DNA of 64,000 nt, taken from positions 1 to 64,000 of the forward strand of contig NZ_FNPK01000016.1 of the NCBI RefSeq assembly GCF_900107285.1. Reading direction: 5' to 3'. Origin of the DNA: Acinetobacter kyonggiensis (lineage in GTDB: Bacteria > Pseudomonadota > Gammaproteobacteria > Pseudomonadales > Moraxellaceae). Positions 50,845 through 59,082 of this stretch are shown in pieces (position 1 is the first letter of the stretch; every line of letters starts with the position of its first letter). The translations under genes were made by a program, and so were the position numbers. The notes under the pieces are model-generated. The model did not search any database, was not told the origin of the DNA, and was given only the letters and a program-made list of their open reading frames with translations.

Positions 50845-52104
50845 ATGGTTGCAAGTACAGATATTAAGTTTTATGTGCATACCAATAACAGTGCACCGCA
50901 ACTTCAAAATGTTTATGGATCAATGATTGATGTCTTGAATGCGTGCTTAGTGAATGGTATTCAAATAGGCACAGTCTCATCTCTCACAGCTTCGGACTCA
51001 ACTGTTACCGCTGTTTTTAGTGCTCCGCACAAATTAATACAGTATCAAGTAATTAAAATTACTGGCGCTAATCAGGCTGAATTCAATGGTGAGCACCGGG
51101 TTTTAACTGTACCAAACTCAACCACTATCACTTTTGAACTTGTCACCCTACCAGAAATATCTACTGCTACCGGCACAATCTCTGCATCATTACCACCACT
51201 GGGCTGGGAAAAGCCATTTTCAAGCAGCCATGCGACGGTTGGTGGAAAAGCAGCTTATCGCTCTAAAAATTTACTTTTATCGAGTCGACCTTTTTTAAGG
51301 GTTGTTGATGAGCCTGATGCGGCTTATGCAACAACTTACGCAAAATTTGCAAAAGTCGGAATCGTAGAGGATATGACTGACATTGATGCGTTGCTTGGGG
51401 TTCAAGCACCATACAATTCTTCAAATCCCAACCTAAACTGGGTTGGAACAGGTAGTGGTACGTCTGCCGTGAACGGTTGGGCGCGCTGGTATTATGCAAG
51501 TTCTACAGAATCTTCAAATGCCTCATATAGTATTGATTATCAAGCACCAACAAACGGCAACTGCACATGGATTCTAGTTGGTACAGGTGATTATTTTTAT
51601 ATTATCCCTGAAGTTAGAGTTGGTTATTCGGCCGGGTTTATTTATGGTTTTGGCTCAGTAGATTCACTCATCTCTGTTGATAATGGCAATACCTTTTTAT
51701 CATCAACACTAAATGCAAAAGATGCGAGCGCAAACACACACAACATCCTGAGAACCCCTTTGAGTGCTGATAATACAAATTATTGTCTCTTGCATAGGAA
51801 TTATAAAAATGAAGCTACTTATGCAATTGCCAATGCAAAAAGCTTTTTATCAACTGTATATAGCGGTTATGGCAACATACTGAGCAACGACGCGTATTCA
51901 GGGCTTTCAGCTTTTGATGTATATGCCTTAGAAGGGAGTGTTTTAAGAGCAAAATTTAAAAATATAAAATGGCTTTACTCTAATTTGCCATACGCAAATT
52001 TAACAACTGTTTCATTTGGTGAGCAATTATTTATAGCTAAAAACGTGGCAGCAATGAACGGGCAAATCGGGCAAGTGCTTTTAAAATTAGGTGACTTGTC
52101 ATGA
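50845..52104 (+). CDS. Phage tail protein, possibly receptor-side
   Basis: 419 residues. The N-terminal part (DIKFYVHTNNSAPQLQNVYG) and an Ig-like segment (TVTAVFSAPHKLIQYQVIKI) are followed by a long beta-rich region with many Gly, Tyr and Ser. It couples to the next gene by ATGA. Host-range function is possible from place and composition, not proven. Confidence 0.6.
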   Translation: MVASTDIKFYVHTNNSAPQLQNVYGSMIDVLNACLVNGIQIGTVSSLTASDSTVTAVFSAPHKLIQYQVIKITGANQAEFNGEHRVLTVPNSTTITFELVTLPEISTATGTISASLPPLGWEKPFSSSHATVGGKAAYRSKNLLLSSRPFLRVVDEPDAAYATTYAKFAKVGIVEDMTDIDALLGVQAPYNSSNPNLNWVGTGSGTSAVNGWARWYYASSTESSNASYSIDYQAPTNGNCTWILVGTGDYFYIIPEVRVGYSAGFIYGFGSVDSLISVDNGNTFLSSTLNAKDASANTHNILRTPLSADNTNYCLLHRNYKNEATYAIANAKSFLSTVYSGYGNILSNDAYSGLSAFDVYALEGSVLRAKFKNIKWLYSNLPYANLTTVSFGEQLFIAKNVAAMNGQIGQVLLKLGDLS

Positions 52105-52385
52105 TCAATTCACTTAACGCTATAAATAGATCCAACACTCTTGTTGGAACTTCCCTTGATAATGGGTTATCAATTAAAGGCCAGGTGAAGGGTATGGGGG
52201 TGCCGATCCCGTGCAGGGTACGATTGTTTGAAAAACTTTCAGGGCGACTGATTGCTGACAAGCTTACTGATGAGAATGGGTTTTATGAGTTCAATCACTT
52301 AACTAAAACCAAGTTTTTCACCGTTACTCATCATCCAGCTTCACAGTTCAATGCCATCATTCAAGATAACGTGGTGCCGAAATGA
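52101..52385 (+). CDS. Small carboxypeptidase-regulatory-like beta-sandwich protein
   Basis: 94 residues. The segment IPCRVRLFEKLSGRLIADKLTDENGFYEF is the pattern of a carboxypeptidase-regulatory (Ig-like) domain, used in phages as a tail decoration. ATGA overlap with both neighbours. Confidence 0.6.
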   Translation: MINSLNAINRSNTLVGTSLDNGLSIKGQVKGMGVPIPCRVRLFEKLSGRLIADKLTDENGFYEFNHLTKTKFFTVTHHPASQFNAIIQDNVVPK

Positions 52386-52783
52386 CAGTACAAATATCCA
52401 AAAAAGCAGGGATTTTAGCCCTGCAAGCTCATGCCGATTTTCTGAATACTGGTGGTGGCTCAGCACATTTTATCTATTACAGTGATTCCAAGCCAGCAAG
52501 CATTGAAACAGCAGCAAATCCTACAAATGCACTGTGCACCTTATCACTACCTAAGCCTTGTATAAAGCAAGTTTTAACCGATGGAATTGAACTATTTTCA
52601 ACAGACACAGCTCTTGCAATCAAAGCAGGCATTGCAGTCTGGGCTCGCTTATACAATGGCAATGATGAACCTTATGCTGATTTTACTATCGGCACATCAG
52701 GCACCGATATTGTATTAAATAGCGTTGATATTGCACTAGGTTCAAGCCAAAAGCTCGACAGTATCATTCTAAAACCATACTAA
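52382..52783 (+). CDS. Minor tail protein, unknown
   Basis: 133 residues, beta-rich (SAHFIYYSDSKPASIETAA, LAIKAGIAVWARLYNGND). The phrase GTSGTDIVLNSVDIALG at the end is frequent in small phage tail proteins. Coupled to the preceding gene by ATGA. Confidence 0.6.
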   Translation: MTVQISKKAGILALQAHADFLNTGGGSAHFIYYSDSKPASIETAANPTNALCTLSLPKPCIKQVLTDGIELFSTDTALAIKAGIAVWARLYNGNDEPYADFTIGTSGTDIVLNSVDIALGSSQKLDSIILKPY

Positions 52784-52797
52784 TTTAGAGGTGGTCA

Positions 52798-54774
52798 ATG
52801 TCTTACACGCCACCAGATGCACATAACGTCATACTCAATTTTGAGCAACCAATTACGCCAGTCGATAGTCATAATCTGGTATTAAATTTTGGTGATGTTG
52901 AACCACAATTAAGTGTTTTGAATGCGCTTATTGATACTCGTATTCAAGCATTTATTCAGGGTTCAAATACTGAAATAGTGATTAATCATGGTGATTTACT
53001 TGCTACGATTAATACCAATATTCAGGCTGAAATCAGTGGTACAAATTGGGAAAATGTCGATAATCGCGGCACTTTGCTTGCTGTTGTTAATACAATCATT
53101 CAGGCAAACATATCTGCTATCAATGATATTAACCATATTCTGGGCATTGAAGCCCACTGGATTGCAGAATATCAACGGGCAAAACCCTGCTTAATTGCTC
53201 CGGAAATTCGATGGGCAAAACCAATATTTAAGGCGCATAACAGCGCCTTTTATTTTGAGTGCAGTTTGAGATTAAGCAATCAGGCATCTGTTGGTTTTGA
53301 TAAGGCCAAGACGCTACATCGTGCGGTTCAAATCATTCATGAGCAAATGACGGGGCTGTCACGTAGTGCTTATTTAAAGTGGCAGGAAAATGAAAAGCTG
53401 TTTATTTCTCGAACTTTGGTTTTTGAAGAGTCGAAAAAATTAAGAATTAATCGAAACAGCGATTGGGTGGAATTGGTTCGTAAGCGCAAGACGTTTACTT
53501 ACTCACATCAAGTCGCACATGTGTTTGAAAAGCATTTCATATTTGAATGGGATAAAGGCCTTGAACTCATCACTGCGAGTGAAATTGCATGGGATAAAGC
53601 CAAAGCGATTCACTATCGAAAACATGAAATTCAGCCTTGGCCACAGCCTGAAATTCCTGAATATGCGGGCTCAACTGATCTTAATTTCATTTGTCTTTGT
53701 CATGAAGTGGATCCCCACAACGTCGTATTAAATTTTGGTGCTGATGATTGTATTCCTTCAATTCCGAATCGAAACGGATGGTATATCTTGAATAGTTTAT
53801 CTGTGAATCGCTTGGATAATGGCGAGAAAATTAATGTACTGGATGGAAATTACAGTACGGACCGTAGCCGCTGGTGCTGGTCCTATAGCTTGACCGTACC
53901 TGCATCTGAAATTACAAAACTTGAGCCGATTGCAGGGCAGCCGGTGATTTTGAGAATCATGGTGAATGGCTTTGAACATCATATGATGCTTGAGAATCGC
54001 AGTCGTTCTCGTCGTTTTGCGCAAGAAACTTATAGTTTGTCGGGTCGTAGTCAAACCGCATTATTGGATGCACCTTATGCTCCCACACGTTCATTTCTAC
54101 AAGAGAATGAACGTACTGCAAGACAGTTATGCCAAGCAGAACTAGATCGTGTGAATAGTTCAATACAGTTAAATTGGCAGTTGATTGATGAGTTGAGTTG
54201 GATCCTGCCTATCAATAGCTTGAGCTATTCAAACTTAACCCCGATCGCAGCAATCAAATTGATTGTGGAAAGTGCCGGTGGTTTTATTTATAGCGAGAAG
54301 AACAGCAACACGCTGACGATTAAACCGAAATATAAGAAGACGTTCTGGGATCCGATTGCCATTGCTGATTATGACCGGTTGATACCGATAAGCTTAACCA
54401 AAGACCAATCTACAGATTATGAGCTTTACCCGGACTATAACGGTATTACATTAAGTAATGATCAAACAGGTTTAACGGGTCAAGTCAAACGGACAGGGAC
54501 CAGTGCAGATACTTTGCTGGAAACGGTGAATAGTCCATTGTTTACGGTAGAAAGTATGGGAGCTTACGGTAAAGCGCAATTAGCCAAAGCCGGTATGGTT
54601 GAAACCCATAGTTTGGTCATGCCCATTAGCGTTGAAGTAGGTGAATGTGCACCAGGTGAATTAACTGCTTTTAATGCTGAATGGTGGGGAATTAGTGATG
54701 GTGTCAGTGTTTCATTCACTCATGCTGTTGTGAATCAAACCGTTAAGGTTGAGCGGGTGAATCGAGATGAGTAA
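52798..54774 (+). CDS. Large tail hub/tip protein with repeated HNVxLNF motifs
   Basis: 658 residues. Three copies of a D-x-HN-V/L-x-LNF motif occur (DAHNVILNF, DSHNLVLNF, DPHNVVLNF), as well as a two-fold repeat around ATINTNIQAEIS/AVVNTIIQANIS. The C-terminal half (SLTVPASEITKLEPIAGQP, LIVESAGGFIYSEKNSNTLT) resembles tail hub proteins. It overlaps the next gene by 8 bases. Confidence 0.65.
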   Translation: MSYTPPDAHNVILNFEQPITPVDSHNLVLNFGDVEPQLSVLNALIDTRIQAFIQGSNTEIVINHGDLLATINTNIQAEISGTNWENVDNRGTLLAVVNTIIQANISAINDINHILGIEAHWIAEYQRAKPCLIAPEIRWAKPIFKAHNSAFYFECSLRLSNQASVGFDKAKTLHRAVQIIHEQMTGLSRSAYLKWQENEKLFISRTLVFEESKKLRINRNSDWVELVRKRKTFTYSHQVAHVFEKHFIFEWDKGLELITASEIAWDKAKAIHYRKHEIQPWPQPEIPEYAGSTDLNFICLCHEVDPHNVVLNFGADDCIPSIPNRNGWYILNSLSVNRLDNGEKINVLDGNYSTDRSRWCWSYSLTVPASEITKLEPIAGQPVILRIMVNGFEHHMMLENRSRSRRFAQETYSLSGRSQTALLDAPYAPTRSFLQENERTARQLCQAELDRVNSSIQLNWQLIDELSWILPINSLSYSNLTPIAAIKLIVESAGGFIYSEKNSNTLTIKPKYKKTFWDPIAIADYDRLIPISLTKDQSTDYELYPDYNGITLSNDQTGLTGQVKRTGTSADTLLETVNSPLFTVESMGAYGKAQLAKAGMVETHSLVMPISVEVGECAPGELTAFNAEWWGISDGVSVSFTHAVVNQTVKVERVNRDE

Positions 54775-54997
54775 TGCCTTAAAACGCTTATTCGATCTGA
54801 TGCCTAAAGCGCCCGAATTTGTGGGGACTATTACCCATGAAGACCATCCACAGTACAAAGTTTTAGTGGTGGATGGTAGCGGCTTGGTGATGTGCACCAG
54901 TAGTACCAAATATGCAGTCAACACTCGAGTATTTGTATCGGGGCAGGAAATTAAGCGGGTAGCACCCTCGGGTGCTGTTGCACAAATCGAAGTTTAA
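54767..54997 (+). CDS. Small tail-tip protein
   Basis: 76 residues ending in a beta-rich segment (QYKVLVVDGSGLVMCTSSTK, VFVSGQEIKRVAPSG). It is coupled to the hub gene by overlap, so probably part of the tail tip. Function unknown. Confidence 0.6.
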   Translation: MSNALKRLFDLMPKAPEFVGTITHEDHPQYKVLVVDGSGLVMCTSSTKYAVNTRVFVSGQEIKRVAPSGAVAQIEV

Positions 54998-55012
54998 GTT
55001 TTAACAACATAG

Positions 55013-55034
55013 AGCACCGAAAGGTGCTTTTTTA
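55013..55034 (+). terminator. Terminator before the lysis cassette
   Basis: AGCACC (55013-55018), GAAA, GGTGCT (55023-55028), T's. Confidence 0.8.
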
Positions 55035-55056
55035 TTGCCAAAAAAAGGGGAATGGC

Positions 55057-55344
55057 ATGTCTGAAACGACAGGGCAAGCAATTGCTGAGGCAAGTTCAGC
55101 AGTTACTTCAGTATCAGCAAAAACAGCAGTTGGTGGCTCAATAGCAGGATTATCCGGGAAGTTTTTGGGGTTAGATCCAGTCACGGCATTGGGTCTAGTT
55201 ATCGCAATCTCAGGTCTACTGGTTAGCTTTATGAGTTTTTTAATCAACTGGTATTACAAGCGGCAAGAAAACAAGCGTGCAGATGAGTTACATCAGCTAG
55301 CACTGCAAAAAGCAAAAGGGGAATGTAATGTCAAACAAAACTAA
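55057..55344 (+). CDS. Holin
   Basis: 95 residues from ATG 55057 (SD AGGGG). An N-terminal Ala/Ser-rich amphipathic part, one strong membrane segment (ALGLVIAISGLLVSFMSFLI) after a weaker one, and a basic tail (YYKRQENKR). Directly upstream of and overlapping the endolysin gene by 17 bases. Holin function follows from that layout. Confidence 0.75.
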   Translation: MSETTGQAIAEASSAVTSVSAKTAVGGSIAGLSGKFLGLDPVTALGLVIAISGLLVSFMSFLINWYYKRQENKRADELHQLALQKAKGECNVKQN

Positions 55345-55837
55345 AGTCATTGTGACGATACTGACTGCAATCAGTGCTAGTGGTATTTACTACACACAAA
55401 GCAAAGAAGGCACTGTTTTAAAACCTTATTATGACAGCGTAAAAGTCGCTACCGTCGGTACTGGTACAACAGTTTACCCAAATGGCCAGAAAGTGAAAAT
55501 TACAGATGCGCCAATTACAAAGAAGCAAGCCACTGAATATTTGAAATTTCACATCGATAAAGATGCCAAGATTTTCAATAAAACTTTGCTTGGCGTTCCG
55601 CTTTCTCAAACTGAATATGATCTTTATATGGACTTCACATACCAATTCGGTACTGGTGCATGGTCGCAATCTTCAATGCTTCGCAATCTAAAACAGGGCA
55701 AATACAAACAGGCTTGTGATTCATTACTGAAATGGAAATATGCAGCGAAACGTGATTGCTCGGTTAGATCCAACAACTGCTATGGGGTTTGGGTGCGACA
55801 AGTGGAACGTCACAGCAAATGTATAGGGACACAGTAA
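55328..55837 (+). CDS. SAR-type endolysin (GH24 lysozyme)
   Basis: 169 residues. Catalytic triad E27-D36-T42 (KEGTVLKPYYDSVKVATVGT) has exactly the T4 lysozyme spacing. The N-terminal segment (VIVTILTAISASGIYYT) is weakly hydrophobic and rich in small residues, as in signal-anchor-release endolysins that need no holin for export. It cuts the glycan strands of peptidoglycan. Confidence 0.9.
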   Translation: MSNKTKVIVTILTAISASGIYYTQSKEGTVLKPYYDSVKVATVGTGTTVYPNGQKVKITDAPITKKQATEYLKFHIDKDAKIFNKTLLGVPLSQTEYDLYMDFTYQFGTGAWSQSSMLRNLKQGKYKQACDSLLKWKYAAKRDCSVRSNNCYGVWVRQVERHSKCIGTQ

Positions 55838-56206
55838 ATGCCAATACTTATAGTTTTATGGAAATTCAAATACTGGATCGCAATTGCGGTCCTTTCTTTT
55901 ATCTGCTTCGGACAGCTTGCATACACAAACCACTTAAGCGGAAAACTCAAAGAAGCTGACACAAAATGCACAGCAAAAATTCAAGAAATTGAGCAAAAGA
56001 AATTAAAAGCTTTAGCCGAAAAACAGAATGAAATTAATCAAGTGAGCGCGGATTATGAAAAAGCAAAATCAGTACAGCGTAGACAGGTCGAAACAGTTAC
56101 ACGTGAAGTGCAAAAGATCGTTGAGCGTCCTGTGTATCAGCAGCATTGTTTTGACGATTCTGGGTTGCAGCAACTCAACTCACTTATTAACAGCGATTCC
56201 AGCTAA
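55838..56206 (+). CDS. Rz: Inner-membrane spanin (Rz-like)
   Basis: 122 residues: an N-terminal membrane anchor (KYWIAIAVLSFICFGQLAY), then a long periplasmic coiled coil (ADTKCTAKIQEIEQKKLKAL and on). It starts one base after the endolysin stop. With the nested Rz1 it would disrupt the outer membrane at lysis. Confidence 0.85.
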   Translation: MPILIVLWKFKYWIAIAVLSFICFGQLAYTNHLSGKLKEADTKCTAKIQEIEQKKLKALAEKQNEINQVSADYEKAKSVQRRQVETVTREVQKIVERPVYQQHCFDDSGLQQLNSLINSDSS

Positions 56207-56345
56207 TTTACTTGAGCCTTGCCCTGATCTTCAAAAATTGGAATCAGGGCAGGGTAAAGCAGTGATGTTATGGTCTGTTGATACTGTGGCTAAATATAAT
56301 GATTGTAAGGCAAGGCATGATGGAATTGTAAAAGCCCTCAGGTGA
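56055..56345 (+). CDS. Rz1: Outer-membrane lipoprotein spanin (Rz1-like), nested start
   Basis: 96 residues in the +1 frame of Rz, starting inside it and running 139 bases beyond. A lipoprotein signal ends in the lipobox LTILGC. The mature part is unusually long for Rz1. A GTG at 56103 would give a more normal signal peptide than ATG 56055. Nested spanin genes are a well-known arrangement. Confidence 0.8.
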   Translation: MKKQNQYSVDRSKQLHVKCKRSLSVLCISSIVLTILGCSNSTHLLTAIPANLLEPCPDLQKLESGQGKAVMLWSVDTVAKYNDCKARHDGIVKALR

Positions 56346-56355
56346 GGGCTTTTTT
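56331..56355 (+). terminator. Terminator of the late operon
   Basis: AAAGCCCTCA (56331-56340), GG, TGAGGGCTTTTTT (56343-56355). It overlaps the last codons of Rz1. Confidence 0.85.
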
Positions 56356-56432
56356 GTATAAGGATTGGTATGTTAAATAGACTAATCAAGCGGCCTTTGG
56401 AAATAGTGTACAACAAAAACAATTTCGTCTTA

Positions 56433-56636
56433 TTAAAAATTATTTGTCAAAAATAAGAGAGATAAATAAAAATTTACGCACCCCAAAATAAAAATAAAAA
56501 TGGACAATTTTATTGTAAATCTCTTTTTTCTTAGAAAAATATATACTAAGAAAATAGACAAAATTAAAGTACTAAGACTTAAATACAAAAACCAGTTTGA
56601 CAAAGACTCCTCCAAATTTAAAAATCTGTTCTCCAA
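56433..56636 (-). CDS. Small two-span membrane protein, accessory
   Basis: 67 residues with two hydrophobic segments (YLSLSTLILSIFLVYIFL and LSIFIFILGCVNFYLSLLFL) around a basic loop (RKKRFTIK). TTG start overlapping the upstream gene; a TTG at 56603 after GGAGGAG is another candidate. Very AT-rich, read against the late operon, so likely expressed in the lysogen. Function unknown. Confidence 0.5.
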   Translation of the reverse strand: MENRFLNLEESLSNWFLYLSLSTLILSIFLVYIFLRKKRFTIKLSIFIFILGCVNFYLSLLFLTNNF

Positions 56637-56911
56637 ACAACAGCATATGGAATTATAATACTTAATAAAAAGTATAAACCAATATGAAAACCTATTAATG
56701 GGAGAAGGAGAATAAGAAGAATGTTACCAACTACAAATAGTAGGAACATCACAAAGAATGGGGCTTGTGTAGTGTTAAAATTATTAATAGCAACATTATA
56801 TGAAACGACGTTTAAACCAATCCCAATTAAAAAATAAAAGAAATAAACATAAATTGGTAAATTGGTCATATAGATATAATTAAGTACCACAGCTTTAGCC
56901 TCTCTGATCAT
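56618..56911 (-). CDS. Multi-span membrane protein, accessory
   Basis: 97 residues, almost wholly hydrophobic, with about three membrane spans (PIYVYFFYFLIGIGLNVV, FFVMFLLFVVGNILLILLL, LYFLLSIIIPYAVV). Overlaps the next small membrane gene by 19 bases. The place between lysis genes and integrase is typical for lysogenic-conversion genes. Function unknown. Confidence 0.55.
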   Translation of the reverse strand: MIREAKAVVLNYIYMTNLPIYVYFFYFLIGIGLNVVSYNVAINNFNTTQAPFFVMFLLFVVGNILLILLLPLIGFHIGLYFLLSIIIPYAVVWRTDF

Positions 56912-57014
56912 CTCAGGTAACCAGTTTTTAAAGTTTTCCTAAAATTAACATAATACACCTTATACGAAATGCTCTTTTTATTTTCATATAAATCATTTGT
57001 TTAACTGTTTCATC

Positions 57015-57044
57015 AAAGCCCAATCAACCCCGATTGGGCTTTTT
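57015..57044. terminator. Bidirectional terminator
   Basis: AAAGCCCAATC (57015-57025), AACCCC, GATTGGGCT (57032-57040), T's; A-rich on the left side. It would end leftward transcription from the integrase operon. Confidence 0.75.
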
Positions 57045-57108
57045 ACGTGAATAGTTGTGTTCCACGCTTACTATTTGATTAATGCTCCACAAGTTTAATT
57101 AGTTTCCC

Positions 57109-57375
57109 TTAAATTTCAGAACCCAATTTTTTCTCAATGTAGCATTTCACAATAGCCTCAATCGCTGTATCTGCGGTTTGCTCAGCTTCTTTACTATCAG
57201 CACGTGGACCAACATAAAAAGCAGTCCATCTTGAATACGATCGTATCAAACTTATTTTTTCTTTCTCAATTAGCTTTCCACATAATTCCCAGTCTAGTGT
57301 CGGTGCATTTTTAACTTTCATTACGTGAGCTAGGGTAGTGGGAAGTTGTCCATAAGTCAGTTCAGATACTTTCAT
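57109..57375 (-). CDS. Hypothetical protein coupled to integrase
   Basis: 88 residues with a conserved-looking C-terminal helix (ADSKEAEQTADTAIEAIVKC). Its ATG overlaps the integrase stop at one base. It is too acidic for a typical excisionase and has no helix-turn-helix that I can see. Function unknown. Confidence 0.55.
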   Translation of the reverse strand: MKVSELTYGQLPTTLAHVMKVKNAPTLDWELCGKLIEKEKISLIRSYSRWTAFYVGPRADSKEAEQTADTAIEAIVKCYIEKKLGSEI

Positions 57376-58979
57376 TATTTATTCTCTTTTATATGTTGAT
57401 CTTCATTTAAATGATATTGTCCAAAACTATCAATCCATCCCTTTATTGAGCTATCCCATAAATAGGTGCGAGTTTTTAATTTCTTAACTACCGTAAGCTC
57501 TTTAATACTAAAGTGCGTGGATCCTTCTGGCAACTCATCCCAATCAACCCGACCATTCTCAACAAACCAATCTACCCAAGATAGCTGAATGTCTTGTGCA
57601 TAAAATCTTTTATTAAGATTGTCCCACGCAAATGGATTTTTGCTATTTAATTTACTTACATGAATACGTTTAAAGTATTTGTTGTCTTTATGGATTTCAA
57701 TAAATAGCTCAATATGCTTTTTGATAAAATCAAATTCAACTTCAATATTTTCATCGTCATTGAAAGCTTCATTTTTATCATTTGATGCTATATATCGCTG
57801 CTTTTTATTCCACTCTTTATAAAAGTTATTATAATTTTCTTCAGCTATTCGAATAGCATCATCAAATTCTAATCGCACGCCACGCTTTTTTAGATTCACA
57901 TATCGCTTAAGTGTATTCCAAGATTCATGCAGAGTAATTGTTTGTAGCTGGGGGATTGTAAAACCATCCTCCGCATACCGTGTAGCACCTTCATGTCTCA
58001 AATCATGAAAGCGTAAATCCTCAATACCGCATGATTTGCATGCACGAGTAAAGTAGGTAGAAACAGTAGAAGTGTTTACAGGGATTAGATAATTTTTATC
58101 ATAACCAAGTTCAAGCATTCTGTTACGTACTTCAGGCTTCAAAAATTCATCAATCATGTTGATGGCTTTGGGTTCTAGATGCGCATATTTATGGTTGCCT
58201 AGAGATCCCTTTGGATTTTTTGCATCTCGTATTAACCACTGGGTATTTAGATCATCGTAATCATCTAGGCGTAGGGTGCAGATTTCATCTTCTCGTCGTG
58301 CCGTATAAATGGCGAACCAGATGATTAAATGCATTGGGGTAGAGTTTTTAACCCTTCTCCAGTTTTTGTAGAAATGGTTGGTAAGAGTTTGCAATTCTTC
58401 TGCGGTTGGAATGCGGTCCCGCTGTTTTGACTTTGTGACAATGCGTGCTTTTTGAAGCCCAATTAATGCTTTCTCAAATTCTACTAAAACAGATTCTAAT
58501 GGTTCACCCCACACATATTCAGCATGCATAATTACAGCTTTAATATGACTTAGATCTTTCAGCACAGTAGAGGGTGCAACTCCGTCAGTGCCTTTTGCTG
58601 GATCTCCTTTTCTTCGCATGATGGCATAGTCAGAAAAATCTTGTCGCGTTAAAGAATAGATATTCTTCTCAGAAATATCTAAACTAGCGATATGCTGTAG
58701 TGCACCTGTTTTAGTTCTCGCAAAACTATCCGCTTCATCCAAATACTGAAGAATAAATTCTCTGAGTGTTTTCTGTTTTAATTGAACCTCAGGGTTGAGC
58801 ATTCTTTCAGGGTCAGATTCAATTGCTGCTTCTGTACGCTTAATCCATTCATCAGCCAATGATTTTTTGCTGAATGTTTTTGATTGTTTGAATTCTGGGT
58901 AGCCACTACGTTGAACACGAACTTGGGCACGATAGCGAGTTGTGCCATCTTTTAATTGGCGTTTAGTGACCGTACCCAT
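57375..58979 (-). CDS. int: Tyrosine-recombinase integrase with long C-terminal extension
   Basis: 534 residues. An N-terminal arm-binding domain (DGTTRYRAQVRVQRSGYPEF), a core-binding domain, and a catalytic domain with Arg in TARREDEICTL, the HxxR motif in FHDLRHEGATRYA, a late His in TLHESW and the Tyr nucleophile in KRYVNLKK (~residue 360). About 170 residues follow the Tyr, which normally lies near the end, and form an unknown domain (FAWDNLNKRFYAQDIQLSWV). GGTGCAA sites overlap its upstream region, so it may control itself. Confidence 0.9.
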   Translation of the reverse strand: MGTVTKRQLKDGTTRYRAQVRVQRSGYPEFKQSKTFSKKSLADEWIKRTEAAIESDPERMLNPEVQLKQKTLREFILQYLDEADSFARTKTGALQHIASLDISEKNIYSLTRQDFSDYAIMRRKGDPAKGTDGVAPSTVLKDLSHIKAVIMHAEYVWGEPLESVLVEFEKALIGLQKARIVTKSKQRDRIPTAEELQTLTNHFYKNWRRVKNSTPMHLIIWFAIYTARREDEICTLRLDDYDDLNTQWLIRDAKNPKGSLGNHKYAHLEPKAINMIDEFLKPEVRNRMLELGYDKNYLIPVNTSTVSTYFTRACKSCGIEDLRFHDLRHEGATRYAEDGFTIPQLQTITLHESWNTLKRYVNLKKRGVRLEFDDAIRIAEENYNNFYKEWNKKQRYIASNDKNEAFNDDENIEVEFDFIKKHIELFIEIHKDNKYFKRIHVSKLNSKNPFAWDNLNKRFYAQDIQLSWVDWFVENGRVDWDELPEGSTHFSIKELTVVKKLKTRTYLWDSSIKGWIDSFGQYHLNEDQHIKENK

Positions 58980-58984
58980 AAGAT

Positions 58985-59022
58985 TTGCACCATAACTTTT
59001 ATAAGGTGCAAATAGGGTGCAA
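58985..59022. promoter_or_regulatory. Candidate integrase arm-type sites, right end
   Basis: TTGCACC (58985-58991, inverted), GGTGCAA (59005-59011) and GGTGCAA (59016-59022), between the int start and the dusB start. They match the left-end array. Confidence 0.6.
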
Positions 59023-59082
59023 CACTAAGGCACTTGAAGTCAATAAGAAGCGACTAAACGAAGTTAAACGAGGTTGAATAAA

